A stretch of DNA of 64,000 nt from Anabaena sphaerica FACHB-251 (GTDB lineage: Bacteria > Cyanobacteriota > Cyanobacteriia > Cyanobacteriales > Nostocaceae). Location: positions 558,001 through 622,000 of the forward strand of contig NZ_JACJQU010000002.1 in the NCBI RefSeq assembly GCF_014696825.1, read 5' to 3'. Positions 53,691 through 62,959 of the stretch are shown here, in pieces. Position 1 is the first letter of the stretch, and each line of letters begins with the position of its first letter. Made by a program: the position numbers and the translations under genes. The notes beneath the pieces were generated by a model. It searched no databases and was not told the origin of the DNA. It worked only from the letters and a program-made list of their open reading frames with translations.

Positions 53691-54023
53691 AATGCTTTTG
53701 TTTATTTGTCTATCATGCAGCCTTTTTTAGTTTTGTGATGAAGTGTAGATAATAGTTAATATTTACCTACATTTTATCACAAATTCTTGCCAAATCTGTC
53801 AGTCAAGGAAAATATGTAACCTTTGAATACGCTATTTAATCTAATCAATTTGCGTAATTTTAGGTTTGTAGGTTTATTAAATATTGTATTTACGTATAAT
53901 TACTGTATATCCGTAGGGAGATAACTTTGTATATTTATTTAGCCGCGTGTGCCTAAACTACAAAATTGGGTGATCGCTCCGCTCATTGAAAGCATCGCAC
54001 TTGTTCTTTATTAATCTTGAAAA
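53691..54023. other. 333-bp divergent intergenic region upstream of abiEi
   Basis: No gene or RNA gene is recognised. It contains the candidate AbiEi operator (53732-53783) and AT-rich sequence. A short repeat (GATCGCTCCGCTCATTGAAAG, near 53971) lies before the next gene. Confidence 0.6.
53732..53783. promoter_or_regulatory. Candidate AbiEi operator: 22-bp imperfect inverted repeat
   Basis: TTTGTGATGAAGTGTAGATA (53732-53751) recurs inverted at 53762-53783 (reads TTTGTGATAAAATGTAGGTA on the minus strand), about 18 matches in 22. The half-sites lie 42-93 bp upstream of the abiEi start. AbiEi proteins are known to repress through paired inverted repeats of about 23 bp. Confidence 0.6.
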
Positions 54024-54704
54024 ATGACACTCTTAAACAGTCAGATAATTACTATTCCAGAGCAAAAGGCAATTTATGAAACTGTCTATGACACGTTATC
54101 AGAGTTTAGTGATAAACTCAAAGAAATTGTAGATTTTGGTGATGCAGTTCATATAGATATCAAGGATATACTTGAAGGTTCATGCTTCTATTACGCGGCT
54201 TTAGGATCTGAAGTTTGTACAAAATTTTATCAGCAAAAATTTAAATATCCTGTATCTGATTACATTGTGGAAGCAGGATTTTTTGCACTAAGACCTTATA
54301 AGGATAAAACTCAAGAATTACCCTGGTTTATTTATAGGGGAGAAATTTCTAATAATCAAAATGACTACCATTGTTGGATTGTTGGACCTAGAAAAGCAAA
54401 TATAAAGCCTGAAATTATTGATTTTACTGCTAGGCATTATAAGGCTCAAGTTGATAAAGTACCAGTGTTAACCTGGGAACGGGAAGATTTAGAAAATGAA
54501 AACTGGATTTGGAATAATGATCTTGATGATCTTAAATTTAATGAGGGCTTAATATTTAGCTCTAAACAAGATACTATTGCCAAAGTTAGGGATGATAAAT
54601 GGAAGAATTGGAAATATTGTGATCTTAGAAAACGAATGATAGATAAATCTAACGAAATTTTGAGGTACAAACTTAAGGATTTGAGCATAAATGTTGAATG
54701 CTAG
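54024..54704 (+). CDS. Putative papain-like/transglutaminase-like protein of unknown function
   Basis: The 226-residue protein has a Cys-His-Asp order typical of papain-like folds: C54 in LEGSCFYYAALGSEVC, H116 in NDYHCWIVGP and D133 in IIDFTARHY. No signal peptide or membrane segment is present. The C-terminal part is Trp-, Asp- and Lys-rich. I do not recognise a named family. It is followed by two small genes on the same strand, and lies between an AbiE system and a restriction-modification pair. It could be a toxin or effector, but this is inference. Confidence 0.6.
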   Translation: MTLLNSQIITIPEQKAIYETVYDTLSEFSDKLKEIVDFGDAVHIDIKDILEGSCFYYAALGSEVCTKFYQQKFKYPVSDYIVEAGFFALRPYKDKTQELPWFIYRGEISNNQNDYHCWIVGPRKANIKPEIIDFTARHYKAQVDKVPVLTWEREDLENENWIWNNDLDDLKFNEGLIFSSKQDTIAKVRDDKWKNWKYCDLRKRMIDKSNEILRYKLKDLSINVEC

Positions 54705-54767
54705 ACGAATTATATACTACATCTAGTGAGCGCAGTTGGTAATATTTACTTGCAAAAAGGTATAAGA

Positions 54768-55055
54768 ATGACTGAATTCACACGGGAAAAACTGTTTGAA
54801 TTATGTAAGAATGCTCATGATTCTAAGTTGGTAAGCTCTTGCGGAGAAGTTCCTCTGTCTGAAACCCCAGTTCCAGCAAAACGTTGGCATATTCAAAGTA
54901 AAGGAAGTTACCATTATTTTACAATGGAAGAATTGTACGACTTTTTGACCAAACTATTAGAGTCCCAGGATAAGAATAATGAAAACGTGGACGACTATGT
55001 AACCCAACTATTACAGAGTGGAGGATTTTCGTTTGAAAATAACGAGAAAGGTTAA
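54768..55055 (+). CDS. Small protein of unknown function downstream of the papain-like gene
   Basis: From the ATG at 54768 the product has 95 residues and is acidic and helical at the C-terminus (MEELYDFLTKLLESQDKNNE). It has no cysteine-rich or DNA-binding motif. AAAAGG lies just upstream of this ATG, so it is preferred to the GTG at 54726. It is 63 bp after the papain-like gene and 5 bp before the next small gene. An immunity or antitoxin role is possible but unproven. Confidence 0.5.
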   Translation: MTEFTREKLFELCKNAHDSKLVSSCGEVPLSETPVPAKRWHIQSKGSYHYFTMEELYDFLTKLLESQDKNNENVDDYVTQLLQSGGFSFENNEKG

Positions 55056-55060
55056 CACCA

Positions 55061-55189
55061 ATGACTCCCAAAACTATTTCTTGGCAATCTATCCGTGAAA
55101 AAGTGCTTGCAGATCCAGAGATAAAAGCTGAATATGATGCACTGGAATCAGAATTTCAGTTAGCAAAACAAATTATTGCAGAGGATTGA
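55061..55189 (+). CDS. 42-residue protein like the N-terminal arm of HigA/XRE antitoxins
   Basis: The frame reads MTPKTISWQSIREKVLADPE, then KAEYDALESEFQLAKQII, and stops after AED. This is the helical N-terminal arm that usually precedes the HTH of XRE antitoxins (pattern L-x-N/D-PE-x-x-AEY-x-x-L-x-x-EF). The HTH itself is absent, and the stop is followed by a terminator hairpin, so the gene is either truncated or a naturally short family member. Confidence 0.6.
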   Translation: MTPKTISWQSIREKVLADPEIKAEYDALESEFQLAKQIIAED

Positions 55190-55197
55190 TCTAAAAT

Positions 55198-55222
55198 AAC
55201 CCAACCAACTGTGTTGGGTTTT
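55198..55222 (+). terminator. Intrinsic terminator after the three-gene cluster
   Basis: AACCCAAC (55198-55205) and GTTGGGTT (55213-55220) form an 8-bp stem followed by TT. It begins nine bases after the 42-residue gene and supports the view that the three small genes end one transcript. It also lies 63 bp downstream of the convergent restriction gene. Confidence 0.75.
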
Positions 55223-55284
55223 CCAATTTATACTCAAAAGAGAAATTTTAATATTTTCATATCTCTATATCCCCATCAAACAAC

Positions 55285-56358
55285 TTATTCATTTGCTGGT
55301 TTGATAGAAAAATCAATCACCCATTTCAACTTCGATTTATCTCCTTGCAAATACTCAGCAATAGAATTAGCCACCGAAGAAACGGCTTTAATAGGGACAA
55401 CATAATCAAAAACATTTGCCATAATTCGCAAAGTTTCAGCCGTCCATTCTCCATCGACAATTAATATAGCTAGAATATCTTTGTTCTTACCTTTCCAATT
55501 AATAGCTGAGAACATTTTATCTTTAGCATATAAAGATGCATGTCTAGATGATGACTTTCTTACTTCTATAAATGCTTTAGGTTCATTTTCATCAGGTATA
55601 ACAAAATCGGATCTAAAATTATAGATAACTCCTTCTAAATATTTGTACTCTTTCTCTCGTTTGTAAGGAACATTAGCTTCATCAAGTGCTGTAGCTACAA
55701 TAGTTTCTAGTAATACCCTTCCTACTAAATCACGGACAATTCCTTCTAATGTTGTTTCCAAACCTTGCAAAATTTCCTGATCATTTATATTTTGATTAGT
55801 TGTTTGACTGTTAAGAATATCTGATAATCTTTTTGCGGCTGGCTTTGATATAGCATTATCAGAAACACTACCAATTCTTTTCTTTAATTCAGATTTACTT
55901 CTAACATTAATCAATCTCTGAAAAATTGGTAGCATTCTCGGATTTTTATTTATATAATCAGAATCAAATACTTGGAAATTATTTGTAGCTACGCGAAGTT
56001 CATTAATAAGGGTTTGTGCTACTTCTCGCATTTTGATATAAACACCTTTAGTTATTGATGCTTCCACATCAAAAATTATTGCTTGTCGTCTTTGCCATTC
56101 TTGAACTACATCAATTGCGGTTGCATTTTTCGGATCAAGATTGCTATTAATTCCGGTTAAGATTATTAGTCTTTGTTCATAATCTTGAGCATTTTTAGCT
56201 TCAACTACAGCGAATCCCTTTGTCTGATTTACTAAACTTAAATAAACATCTATATAACCTTTCATAAAATCCATAGCAATAGCATACAGTGTACTGCTAG
56301 TTTCGTCTGCATCGTTACTCTGCTCAATATCTAAGTCTAGATTAAATTCGTTTTGCAT
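55285..56358 (-). CDS. Putative type II restriction endonuclease (PD-(D/E)XK-like)
   Basis: The 357-residue protein has a candidate nuclease core near its C-terminus: D251 in NFRSDFVIPD and E265-V-R267-K268 in AFIEVRKSS. That is D-x13-E-x-R/K, a variant of PD-(D/E)XK. A second Asp-rich strand (ILAILIVDGEWTAE) follows. Its start overlaps the methyltransferase gene by 17 bp, which is typical of a restriction-modification pair. The recognition site cannot be read from sequence, and the REase assignment rests largely on the pairing. Confidence 0.7.
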   Translation of the reverse strand: MQNEFNLDLDIEQSNDADETSSTLYAIAMDFMKGYIDVYLSLVNQTKGFAVVEAKNAQDYEQRLIILTGINSNLDPKNATAIDVVQEWQRRQAIIFDVEASITKGVYIKMREVAQTLINELRVATNNFQVFDSDYINKNPRMLPIFQRLINVRSKSELKKRIGSVSDNAISKPAAKRLSDILNSQTTNQNINDQEILQGLETTLEGIVRDLVGRVLLETIVATALDEANVPYKREKEYKYLEGVIYNFRSDFVIPDENEPKAFIEVRKSSSRHASLYAKDKMFSAINWKGKNKDILAILIVDGEWTAETLRIMANVFDYVVPIKAVSSVANSIAEYLQGDKSKLKWVIDFSIKPANE

Positions 56359-57652
56359 GAATATGATACTCCCCTAATTTACTTGAACCTGTCCTTTTTT
56401 TAAGCAGCCAACGTTCACCCCGTTTTCTCATATTTTCTATATTGATAATTTGAAAGCCGTTATCTATCATTAATTGACTCAATATTTCATGAGCAGGAAT
56501 GTAAACTCCATATAGTGCTGCATCGGACACAATAAGATGAAGATTACTACCAGACCGAAGTATACGATGCAATTCTCGAATGACGTTTTGCATTTGGGCA
56601 AAATATGGATATATCAATAAATAATAATCCTTTTTACCTGGTCTAATTTTTCTTTCATTAAATAATTCTGCTATAATATAATCTAAATATTTTAACTTGA
56701 AACTTGTTGATAATGTAGAAGAGAAAAATTCTTGATTTCTTTTTAAATCTGTAGGTGCTGTTGTCGTATTCACGATTAAACGGCGACGAACTTTTTCTGT
56801 AATTTCTCTCCATGAACCCGCATAACGCCAGAAATATAATTCCATCCGTGTCATTTCCGCAAAATCAAAGTTGTTTAAATAAGGTGGAGAAGTTATACAA
56901 AGTGAACAACTTTCATTTTCAACTAACTCCATATTTTCTGAACTTCCAAAATTCAATTTTGCTTTCGGAGTAAAATCATATTTTAGTTTTTCAACATCTT
57001 CATATATTTGTTTGCATACAATAGATACAGAATCATAAAAAGATATAGATTTTTTTAAAGTTGTGGGAGCTTTATAAATACCATCAGTTTGAGATAAAGA
57101 AGTTTTTTCAAGAACTTTGGATACTATTAAACGAAATAATGATTTGTTTTCCTGAGAACACTTACTTTCTATTTCTAGACAACTTGCCAATAAGGCTAAA
57201 TTATCTTCTGAGACAAGTTTAGTTAAAAACTTTAAAGCATCTTCAGACCATATTTCTTGAAAACTGCCAGTGTAAGGTTGAAGTGATAACAAGAGATTTT
57301 CTAAATATTTTACCTGTTGTATATCTGATGTAGGAAATATTTTTGCTTGTGATATATCATAGAAAAAAGGATGGGCTTCAAATCCTATTGAAAAAACATT
57401 GTGATAATTTGCCTCAACTAGTGTAGTTCCCAATCCAGAAAAAGGGTCAATTACAACATCATCACAATTAAGTTTTGCTTCTTTTATACAAAAACTTACA
57501 AATTCAGGAGAAAATCCAGCTATGAAATTGTACCATCTATGAATCGGGTAATGATTAGTAAATATATTAGTAGATAATTTTTTATTAGTTGGTAATTTTG
57601 TGTTTGATATTAAATTTGCAGGTAGTGAATCAAATAAATTTAATTGAGCCAT
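56342..57652 (-). CDS. DNA methyltransferase (motifs DPFSGLGTT and SPPY)
   Basis: The 436-residue protein has SAM-binding motif I as DPFSGLGTTLVEA (D69 onward) and catalytic motif IV TSPPY (S255) with YLNNFDFAEMTRMELYFW. SPPY is typical of N4-cytosine or N6-adenine amino-methyltransferases. Motif I precedes motif IV, so the order is not the beta class. C-terminal LHLIVSDAALYGVYIP completes the fold. Its 3' end overlaps the endonuclease gene by 17 bp. It would protect host DNA from the partner nuclease. Confidence 0.88.
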   Translation of the reverse strand: MAQLNLFDSLPANLISNTKLPTNKKLSTNIFTNHYPIHRWYNFIAGFSPEFVSFCIKEAKLNCDDVVIDPFSGLGTTLVEANYHNVFSIGFEAHPFFYDISQAKIFPTSDIQQVKYLENLLLSLQPYTGSFQEIWSEDALKFLTKLVSEDNLALLASCLEIESKCSQENKSLFRLIVSKVLEKTSLSQTDGIYKAPTTLKKSISFYDSVSIVCKQIYEDVEKLKYDFTPKAKLNFGSSENMELVENESCSLCITSPPYLNNFDFAEMTRMELYFWRYAGSWREITEKVRRRLIVNTTTAPTDLKRNQEFFSSTLSTSFKLKYLDYIIAELFNERKIRPGKKDYYLLIYPYFAQMQNVIRELHRILRSGSNLHLIVSDAALYGVYIPAHEILSQLMIDNGFQIINIENMRKRGERWLLKKRTGSSKLGEYHIHAKRI

Positions 57653-57724
57653 AAAACCTTATTATAATAATACTTGCTGAGTCAGAATAATGAATTTTAA
57701 AAGGCAGTAATCGTCCAAAGTTTT

Positions 57725-57912
57725 AGAGGTTGTCTTAAAAGTTTTCGGCGAAATAATATGGCTTCGCCACGCTGGCGCGAACGCTACCACACAAGCCAAG
57801 TCCACCTGCGTGGACTAACGAAAAATTAGGGATTTCAAACCTGCGTAGGCAAGTTTTGTCTGTGTAGATGTGATTTATAATCACCCAGGTTAGACTTTTC
57901 AAACATCCTCTT
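57725..57912. mobile_element. MITE of about 188 bp with imperfect terminal inverted repeats
   Basis: AGAGGTTGTCTTAAAAGTTTT at the left end and, inverted, AGAGGATGTTTGAAAAGTCT at the right end match at roughly three quarters of positions. The interior contains the common GCTTCGCCACGCTGGCGCG repeat and no reading frame. A solo end of the same family lies at 47034-47057. Confidence 0.65.
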
Positions 57913-57950
57913 AAATTAAAGCTTCTTACTGCCTGTTTTTCCTATCTAAA

Positions 57951-58394
57951 TCAATCACCCTTCGCATTCAAAGCGTATTCCTTAAACCTCTCCAAATCCG
58001 CTTGAATCGTAGACTCTACCACCCGTCCCAAAAATAAATTATCCATCAACTTACCAATAATTCCAGGGATAGCGTAGGAAATGGTCATTTTCACAATACT
58101 ACCAGCATGACGATCATAAAAACGAATCGCCCCCTGATTTGGCAAACCATCAACCGATTCCCATTGAATAATTTGATTAGGAACAACTTTGAGAATGCGA
58201 GATTTCCAGCTAAAATCCAAACCTCCGGTACTCAATTTCCAAAGTGAAATTTCTGGATCATCTGGCAAAATCTTCACTGAATCAATCCATTTCATCCACT
58301 TTGGCATTTGTTCCAAATCAGACCATAACCCCCATACTAATTCTATGGGAGCTTCGACTTCTACCTGTACACTATGCTCTAACCATTCAGCCAT
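57951..58394 (-). CDS. SRPBCC family (START-like, cyclase/dehydrase) protein
   Basis: The 147-residue protein has the SRPBCC pattern SVQVEVEAPIELVWGLWSDL, MPKWMKWIDSVKIL and KMTISYAIPGIIGKLMDN, with a hydrophobic ligand cavity expected. It sits directly downstream of crtQ on the same strand (134 bp apart). Genes of this family next to zeta-carotene desaturase are common in cyanobacteria, so a role in carotenoid or lipid handling is possible. No catalytic residue is evident. Confidence 0.85.
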   Translation of the reverse strand: MAEWLEHSVQVEVEAPIELVWGLWSDLEQMPKWMKWIDSVKILPDDPEISLWKLSTGGLDFSWKSRILKVVPNQIIQWESVDGLPNQGAIRFYDRHAGSIVKMTISYAIPGIIGKLMDNLFLGRVVESTIQADLERFKEYALNAKGD

Positions 58395-58468
58395 ATAGAT
58401 TTTAGGTTTTAGATTTTAGATTTTAGATTTTAGATTGGTAATGGGTGATTAGTAATTCGGAACAACTC

Positions 58469-58527
58469 TTACCCAGTCCCCAGTCCCCAGTCCCCAGTCC
58501 CCAGTCCCCAGTCCCCAGTCCCCAGTC
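58469..58527. repeat. Tandem CCCCAGT heptamers (about eight copies)
   Basis: CCCCAGT is repeated in tandem between the SRPBCC gene and the crtQ stop codon, and a GATTTTA tract lies at about 58396-58436. Copy number of such repeats usually varies among strains. Confidence 0.85.
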
Positions 58528-58528
58528 C

Positions 58529-59974
58529 CTATTTCTTCACACTTTCCAGAATCACCTTAGCCGCACGTCTTCCAGAAATGGTTGCACCTTCCATGCTGTC
58601 AATATAATCCTGTTGAGTGTAACTACCGGCTAGGAAAAAATTAGGTATCGGTGTTTTCTGATCAGGACGATAAGCGTCCATTCCTGGTGCTTCCCTGTAC
58701 AAAGACTGAGCCAGTTTCACGACACTGTACCAAGTCATGTTTAAATCTCTTGACGAGGGGAACAATTCATGCACTTGTTTAAGGACGTGTTGAGCGATCG
58801 CTTCATTACTTTCTTTAATAAAAGGATCTCCCGGTGTCAACACCAGCTGCATCAATGAACCCTCCCCAGGACGATAATAATCTGCTGGACTAGTTAAAGC
58901 CAAATCAGCGAAACAAGAAAAATCAGCATCGGCGGTATATAACAAATTATCAATCCCCACCGCATGATTTAACTGTTTACGTTTTTCAGCATCTTCCAGT
59001 TCTGTCACCCAACCATCAAACCGTAGCTGCACTGTAGCGACTGGGACAGCATCAAGTTTATAAATGTTGTCAAATTCTGACCATTTTCGCCATGCTTGGG
59101 GTAAAACGCGCTGAATTCCCGGTACATCACAAGCGCAAACGTAAGCATCAGCCGTGATCAGTTCTTCTGTATCACCTTGGGCAACTACTATACCTGTAAC
59201 GTGGGTTTCCGCTTCAGATTCAGCAAACTGAATTTCCCGCACTTGGCGACGGGTGTATATTTTTGTGCCTCTGGCTTCTAGATATTCAATAATTGGTTTG
59301 TGTAAATATTCGTGGGGTGAACCTTCCAGCATTCGCAAAATAGAAGCTTCAGTTCTGACAGCAAAAAACTGGAAAATTGTCAACATACAACGGGCAGAAA
59401 TATGATCGCAATCAATAAAACCCAAAGCGTAAGCGATGGGGTTCCATAGGCGTTTGATGCTGCCTTTACTGCCTCCGTGACGATAGAACCAGTCAGAAAA
59501 GCTGATTTTGTCTAAATCGCGGATATTTCTCATTGCGCCCTCAAAGTCTACTAAACCCCTAACTATGGGGCTAGTTCCCAGAGCGATCGCATTTTGTAAT
59601 TTATCTTGTAATGAAAGTTGAGAAGTGGTGAAAAATGCCTTTAAGCCATTAAAAGGCGCACCGGTGATGAAACGAAAATCTAACGCCCCAGTGCGTCCAC
59701 CTTTATTAATAAAAGTATGACTATGTTCTTTAAGACGTAAATTTTCACCTGCTCCCACTTTTTCCATCAATTCAAACAGATTGTAGTAGCAGCCAAAAAA
59801 TACGTGCAACCCCATTTCAATATGGTTGCCATCACTATCTACCCAACTGCCTACTTTACCACCAACAAACGGACGAGATTCAAAAATTTGTACCTCACAA
59901 CCCGCATCAGCTAAATCGACGGCAGTTGCTAGTCCAGCTAGTCCTGCACCTACAATTGCAACACGCATTCCCAA
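58529..59974 (-). CDS. crtQ: Zeta-carotene desaturase (plant-type)
   Basis: The enzyme has 479 residues from ATG 59968, or 481 from TTG 59974. The FAD-binding Rossmann motif is [20 protein letters not shown], followed by [14 protein letters not shown]. The desaturase-specific [16 protein letters not shown] and the C-terminal [18 protein letters not shown] are present. It converts zeta-carotene through neurosporene to lycopene at the membrane. The sequence is of the CrtQ/ZDS type, not bacterial CrtI. An AGGAA ribosome site fits either start. Confidence 0.95.
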   Translation of the reverse strand: MGMRVAIVGAGLAGLATAVDLADAGCEVQIFESRPFVGGKVGSWVDSDGNHIEMGLHVFFGCYYNLFELMEKVGAGENLRLKEHSHTFINKGGRTGALDFRFITGAPFNGLKAFFTTSQLSLQDKLQNAIALGTSPIVRGLVDFEGAMRNIRDLDKISFSDWFYRHGGSKGSIKRLWNPIAYALGFIDCDHISARCMLTIFQFFAVRTEASILRMLEGSPHEYLHKPIIEYLEARGTKIYTRRQVREIQFAESEAETHVTGIVVAQGDTEELITADAYVCACDVPGIQRVLPQAWRKWSEFDNIYKLDAVPVATVQLRFDGWVTELEDAEKRKQLNHAVGIDNLLYTADADFSCFADLALTSPADYYRPGEGSLMQLVLTPGDPFIKESNEAIAQHVLKQVHELFPSSRDLNMTWYSVVKLAQSLYREAPGMDAYRPDQKTPIPNFFLAGSYTQQDYIDSMEGATISGRRAAKVILESVKK

Positions 59975-60076
59975 GTTCCTTTATTGCTTACGCCAAGCTG
60001 CGCTATCAGTTTCTTTACAAATTGTAACTGGCTTGGTGTCGGAATTGGCTATTGATTGGGAATTGGGGACTATTGA

Positions 60077-60162
60077 TAGGTGATAGGTGACAGGTGACAG
60101 GTGACAGAGAATCAGTTTTTCTCAAGTACCCATTACCAATTACCCATTACCCATTACCCATT
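60077..60162. repeat. Mixed GGTGACA and TTACCCA short tandem repeats
   Basis: A GGTGACAG tract (about 60077-60104) and an ATTACCCATTACC tract (about 60129-60161) fill the gap between crtQ and the small RHH gene. No other feature is seen. Confidence 0.7.
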
Positions 60163-60336
60163 TCAACCTTTCTCCTTAGTATCTTCAGAGAGAGGTAAAC
60201 TTCTAATCAATTCTCGAATGACATCAGTAGCAGGTCTACCTGTCTGTTGACAATATTTTTCTAATTTTTCCGCTTCCTGTGTTGCTAGGTTAACGGTTAT
60301 ACGTTTAACAGCCCATTTTTTATTAGTCATTATCAT
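60163..60336 (-). CDS. Small ribbon-helix-helix (CopG-like) protein
   Basis: This 57-residue product (55 residues if started at the second Met, 60330) reads KRITVNLATQEAEKLEKYCQ then TGRPATDVIRELIRSLPLSE. That is a beta-strand with alternating residues, followed by two helices, the pattern of RHH DNA-binding proteins such as CopG. It is short enough to be missed by length filters. No partner toxin is adjacent: the upstream minus-strand space to 60623 is empty, and crtQ lies downstream. It may be an orphan antitoxin or a small regulator. Confidence 0.75.
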   Translation of the reverse strand: MIMTNKKWAVKRITVNLATQEAEKLEKYCQQTGRPATDVIRELIRSLPLSEDTKEKG

Positions 60337-60622
60337 GCAACTTGCTATGTGTTAACGGTTATCAAAAAGAATCCAATTGTAAAAGGAAAAAATGATAGTA
60401 TCAGAGATTGCCTCAAAGAAATAGGAAGATCATAAAATATAACTAAGAATTCTCGGTAAAGTTCGGTAAAGAATAGATAAAGTCAACGAATCAACTTGAT
60501 CTTTTTAACAACAAATTATGCAGCAATTATCATAAGAGTTCATTGTAGAAAACCACAGATTAAACCTGAATTAGTGAACTCAGTGTAGATTTGATGTTTA
60601 TCTGTGGTAACTACATAGAGGA

Positions 60623-62251
60623 TTATTCAAATTCCAGTTGAGGCATAAGTTGGAGAGTACCAATACCTAAATCTTGGGAAGAGAGCGATCGCGCTTCAAA
60701 CAAAGCCATCATATCTTTTAACTGCGGATTACCACGAGAAGCCCCGGTCAGTCCCTTAGCAATAATCAAGCCGCAATAACCATTGGTAAGCTGACACCGC
60801 TGATTCCATTTTTTCCTGGCTTCAACATGAGTCGGGTCTTGATCTAAAAATTCCCCAAACAGGAACAGATCCCCATTTTCTGTTTGTAACAAACCCAAAT
60901 CATATCGCTCACCATCTAAAGGATTAGCACCAGGATTAAAGCAAATGGCGTTCAATCCCCCAGCAGCCTGAATATTTTCAATGACAGTTTTAGCTTTGGG
61001 ACGGGAAGTTTGAATCAAAATCACGGGTAAGCCATCACCCGTTTGATTGATTTCCTGTACTGCATGGTAATTTACTTCCTGACGTAAAGACTTCAACATC
61101 TCCCAAGAAATCACACCCAAGCTCAGGAACGAGTCTTCTGGGATCAAGTCATCCCGCAATGACCGAAACTCGGTAGCATCCAAATCCTCTTCATCTGAGA
61201 TATCAAAGCCTGCCATTTCTTCTAACTCTGCTGCCAATTCTGGCATAGTAGAGACAGTCACAGACACTGATTTAGTAGCTTCATCTGGATGAGGTAGAGA
61301 AATGCGATAACGTCGATTGATGACGGGAAAGTCTTCTTCGTACAACTGATGACGATAATCACGGACAAAGCGGATCAAGCTTTCGATCGCCACATACATT
61401 ACCAATGCTTCTTCGTCATACAAAACCGAGCGCAATCCTTCTAAGGGGTGAATATTACCAAAGGTAGGTTCAATTTCCGATAGCGGTAAATCTGCTAAAT
61501 CTTCATCCTCATCTTCATCTTCGTCAACTTGATCAAAGGTGAGAAATAAGCAATCTTGCTTCAGGAAAGCTGCTTCTAAACCGTGGCCAGATTCTTCATC
61601 CTGTAAAACATCTGCACGAAACCGCTTCAAAGAATCCTCTGAACGATAGAACAAAACACCATACTCCATCCCCAGCATTCCCATGACTGAGGCATAAAGT
61701 GTCCCCACATCCCATTTATTGATTTCTATTGATAAAATTTGCTGTTCTTCCAGAAAGTTCCAAGGTGCTGCTTCCCAAACTGCAAACGCCTTCTCATTCA
61801 GAATTTGTGCATATTGTGGAGGTAAATCGGGAATTTGGCTATCGAGAATATCGGCAAAAGAGCGAAATAGTTCATCAATTAAAGGTAATTCCGGTGCGTA
61901 GTCAATAGCAATGTCCAAATCTTGCAAAACTCCGCGCAGGTAAAATTGAATTTCCCTGTCTTTCACCACAATTCTCTGAGGTCTAGCGGGTTTAGCTGGA
62001 CTTTGTGGATGCTCCATTGCTCGCATTAAAGTACGAACTATGGCTTCGGGTCCCAGGTCTGGAGATACCACATCCATACCTCTGACAATACCTTGAGAGC
62101 CATCCACCCAGAGAATACATTCACCCTTGGACTCTTCTGAGTCTCTGGATGGGGTTGATGATGACAACGGACGGCGATCGCCCTCCCATATAGAAGGAAT
62201 TTGGGTTAATTTCTTCAACCGACGACTGGTAGAGCGATTAAAACTTGTCAT
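60623..62251 (-). CDS. Conserved cyanobacterial protein of unknown function (DUF6930-like)
   Basis: This 542-residue soluble protein has a basic, Ser-rich N-terminus and an acidic Asp/Glu run near residue 245 (DEDEDEDLADLP). Long conserved-looking blocks such as WEAAPWNFLEEQQILSIEIN and GLIIAKGLTGASRGNPQLKD are present. From memory it fits the cyanobacterial DUF6930 group, but no activity is known and no catalytic motif was found. The gene stands alone. Confidence 0.6.
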   Translation of the reverse strand: MTSFNRSTSRRLKKLTQIPSIWEGDRRPLSSSTPSRDSEESKGECILWVDGSQGIVRGMDVVSPDLGPEAIVRTLMRAMEHPQSPAKPARPQRIVVKDREIQFYLRGVLQDLDIAIDYAPELPLIDELFRSFADILDSQIPDLPPQYAQILNEKAFAVWEAAPWNFLEEQQILSIEINKWDVGTLYASVMGMLGMEYGVLFYRSEDSLKRFRADVLQDEESGHGLEAAFLKQDCLFLTFDQVDEDEDEDEDLADLPLSEIEPTFGNIHPLEGLRSVLYDEEALVMYVAIESLIRFVRDYRHQLYEEDFPVINRRYRISLPHPDEATKSVSVTVSTMPELAAELEEMAGFDISDEEDLDATEFRSLRDDLIPEDSFLSLGVISWEMLKSLRQEVNYHAVQEINQTGDGLPVILIQTSRPKAKTVIENIQAAGGLNAICFNPGANPLDGERYDLGLLQTENGDLFLFGEFLDQDPTHVEARKKWNQRCQLTNGYCGLIIAKGLTGASRGNPQLKDMMALFEARSLSSQDLGIGTLQLMPQLEFE

Positions 62252-62579
62252 AGAGTAAGTTAATCAAAAAAAAGCAAATTAGAAGTAAACTGTGGGGAAT
62301 GGCTAAAATTCGGATCAAATTTTCCCTGCTGTACCTGAAGAGTGGTTGCTGCTCAGACGGCTTGTGGCTGAAAAAGAGAAAAATACCCCATCTCTAAATA
62401 CACCGAACCTCTCAATTCTAGAATAAAAATCCTTCTCTGCTGTTGACAAAGTGTTGAGAATTTAGCGTCTAGACCTATCAATGCCGCTAGAATAGAACAA
62501 AACTAGAAAAAGCAACCCCACGGCTGTCAACAGCATATACAGGGTCATATTTAGACTAATTAAGGAGTGAAAACAGCAG
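62252..62579. other. 328-bp divergent intergenic region upstream of the IscA/SufA gene
   Basis: No gene is seen. The region should contain promoters for both flanking genes. A TAGAAT box at 62488-62493 could be a -10 element for the downstream gene, but no good -35 was found at the right distance. An AAGGAG ribosome site lies near 62562. Confidence 0.5.
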
Positions 62580-62936
62580 ATGACACAAGCAACCCAAACT
62601 CAAGAACGTGGCATTTTGTTGAGTGAAGCAGCATTGCGCCAGGTAAAAACTCTTCAAGCCAATCAAGGCCAAGATTTATGTTTACGGGTAGGAGTCCGTC
62701 AAGGTGGTTGCTCTGGAATGTCTTACATGATGGATTTTGAGGACATCAGCAAAATCACCCCACAGGATGATGTCTTTGATTATGATGGTTTCAAAATAAT
62801 CTGCGATCGCAAGAGCCTATTATATCTCTATGGCTTGATGCTCGATTACAGTGATGCCATGATTGGTGGAGGTTTTCAATTCACTAACCCCAATGCTTCC
62901 CAAACCTGCGGTTGCGGCAAATCCTTCGGAGTGTAA
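62580..62936 (+). CDS. Iron-sulfur cluster assembly A-type protein (SufA/IscA family)
   Basis: The 118-residue protein carries the three family cysteines C44 ([12 protein letters not shown]), C110 and C112 (TCGCGKSF). It carries or delivers Fe-S clusters (or iron) to target proteins. Length and motifs match cyanobacterial SufA/IscA proteins. The exact paralogue cannot be decided here. A ribosome site AAGGAG lies 14 bases upstream of the ATG. Confidence 0.93.
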   Translation: MTQATQTQERGILLSEAALRQVKTLQANQGQDLCLRVGVRQGGCSGMSYMMDFEDISKITPQDDVFDYDGFKIICDRKSLLYLYGLMLDYSDAMIGGGFQFTNPNASQTCGCGKSFGV

Positions 62937-62959
62937 TATAGTCAATGGTCAGATGTCAG

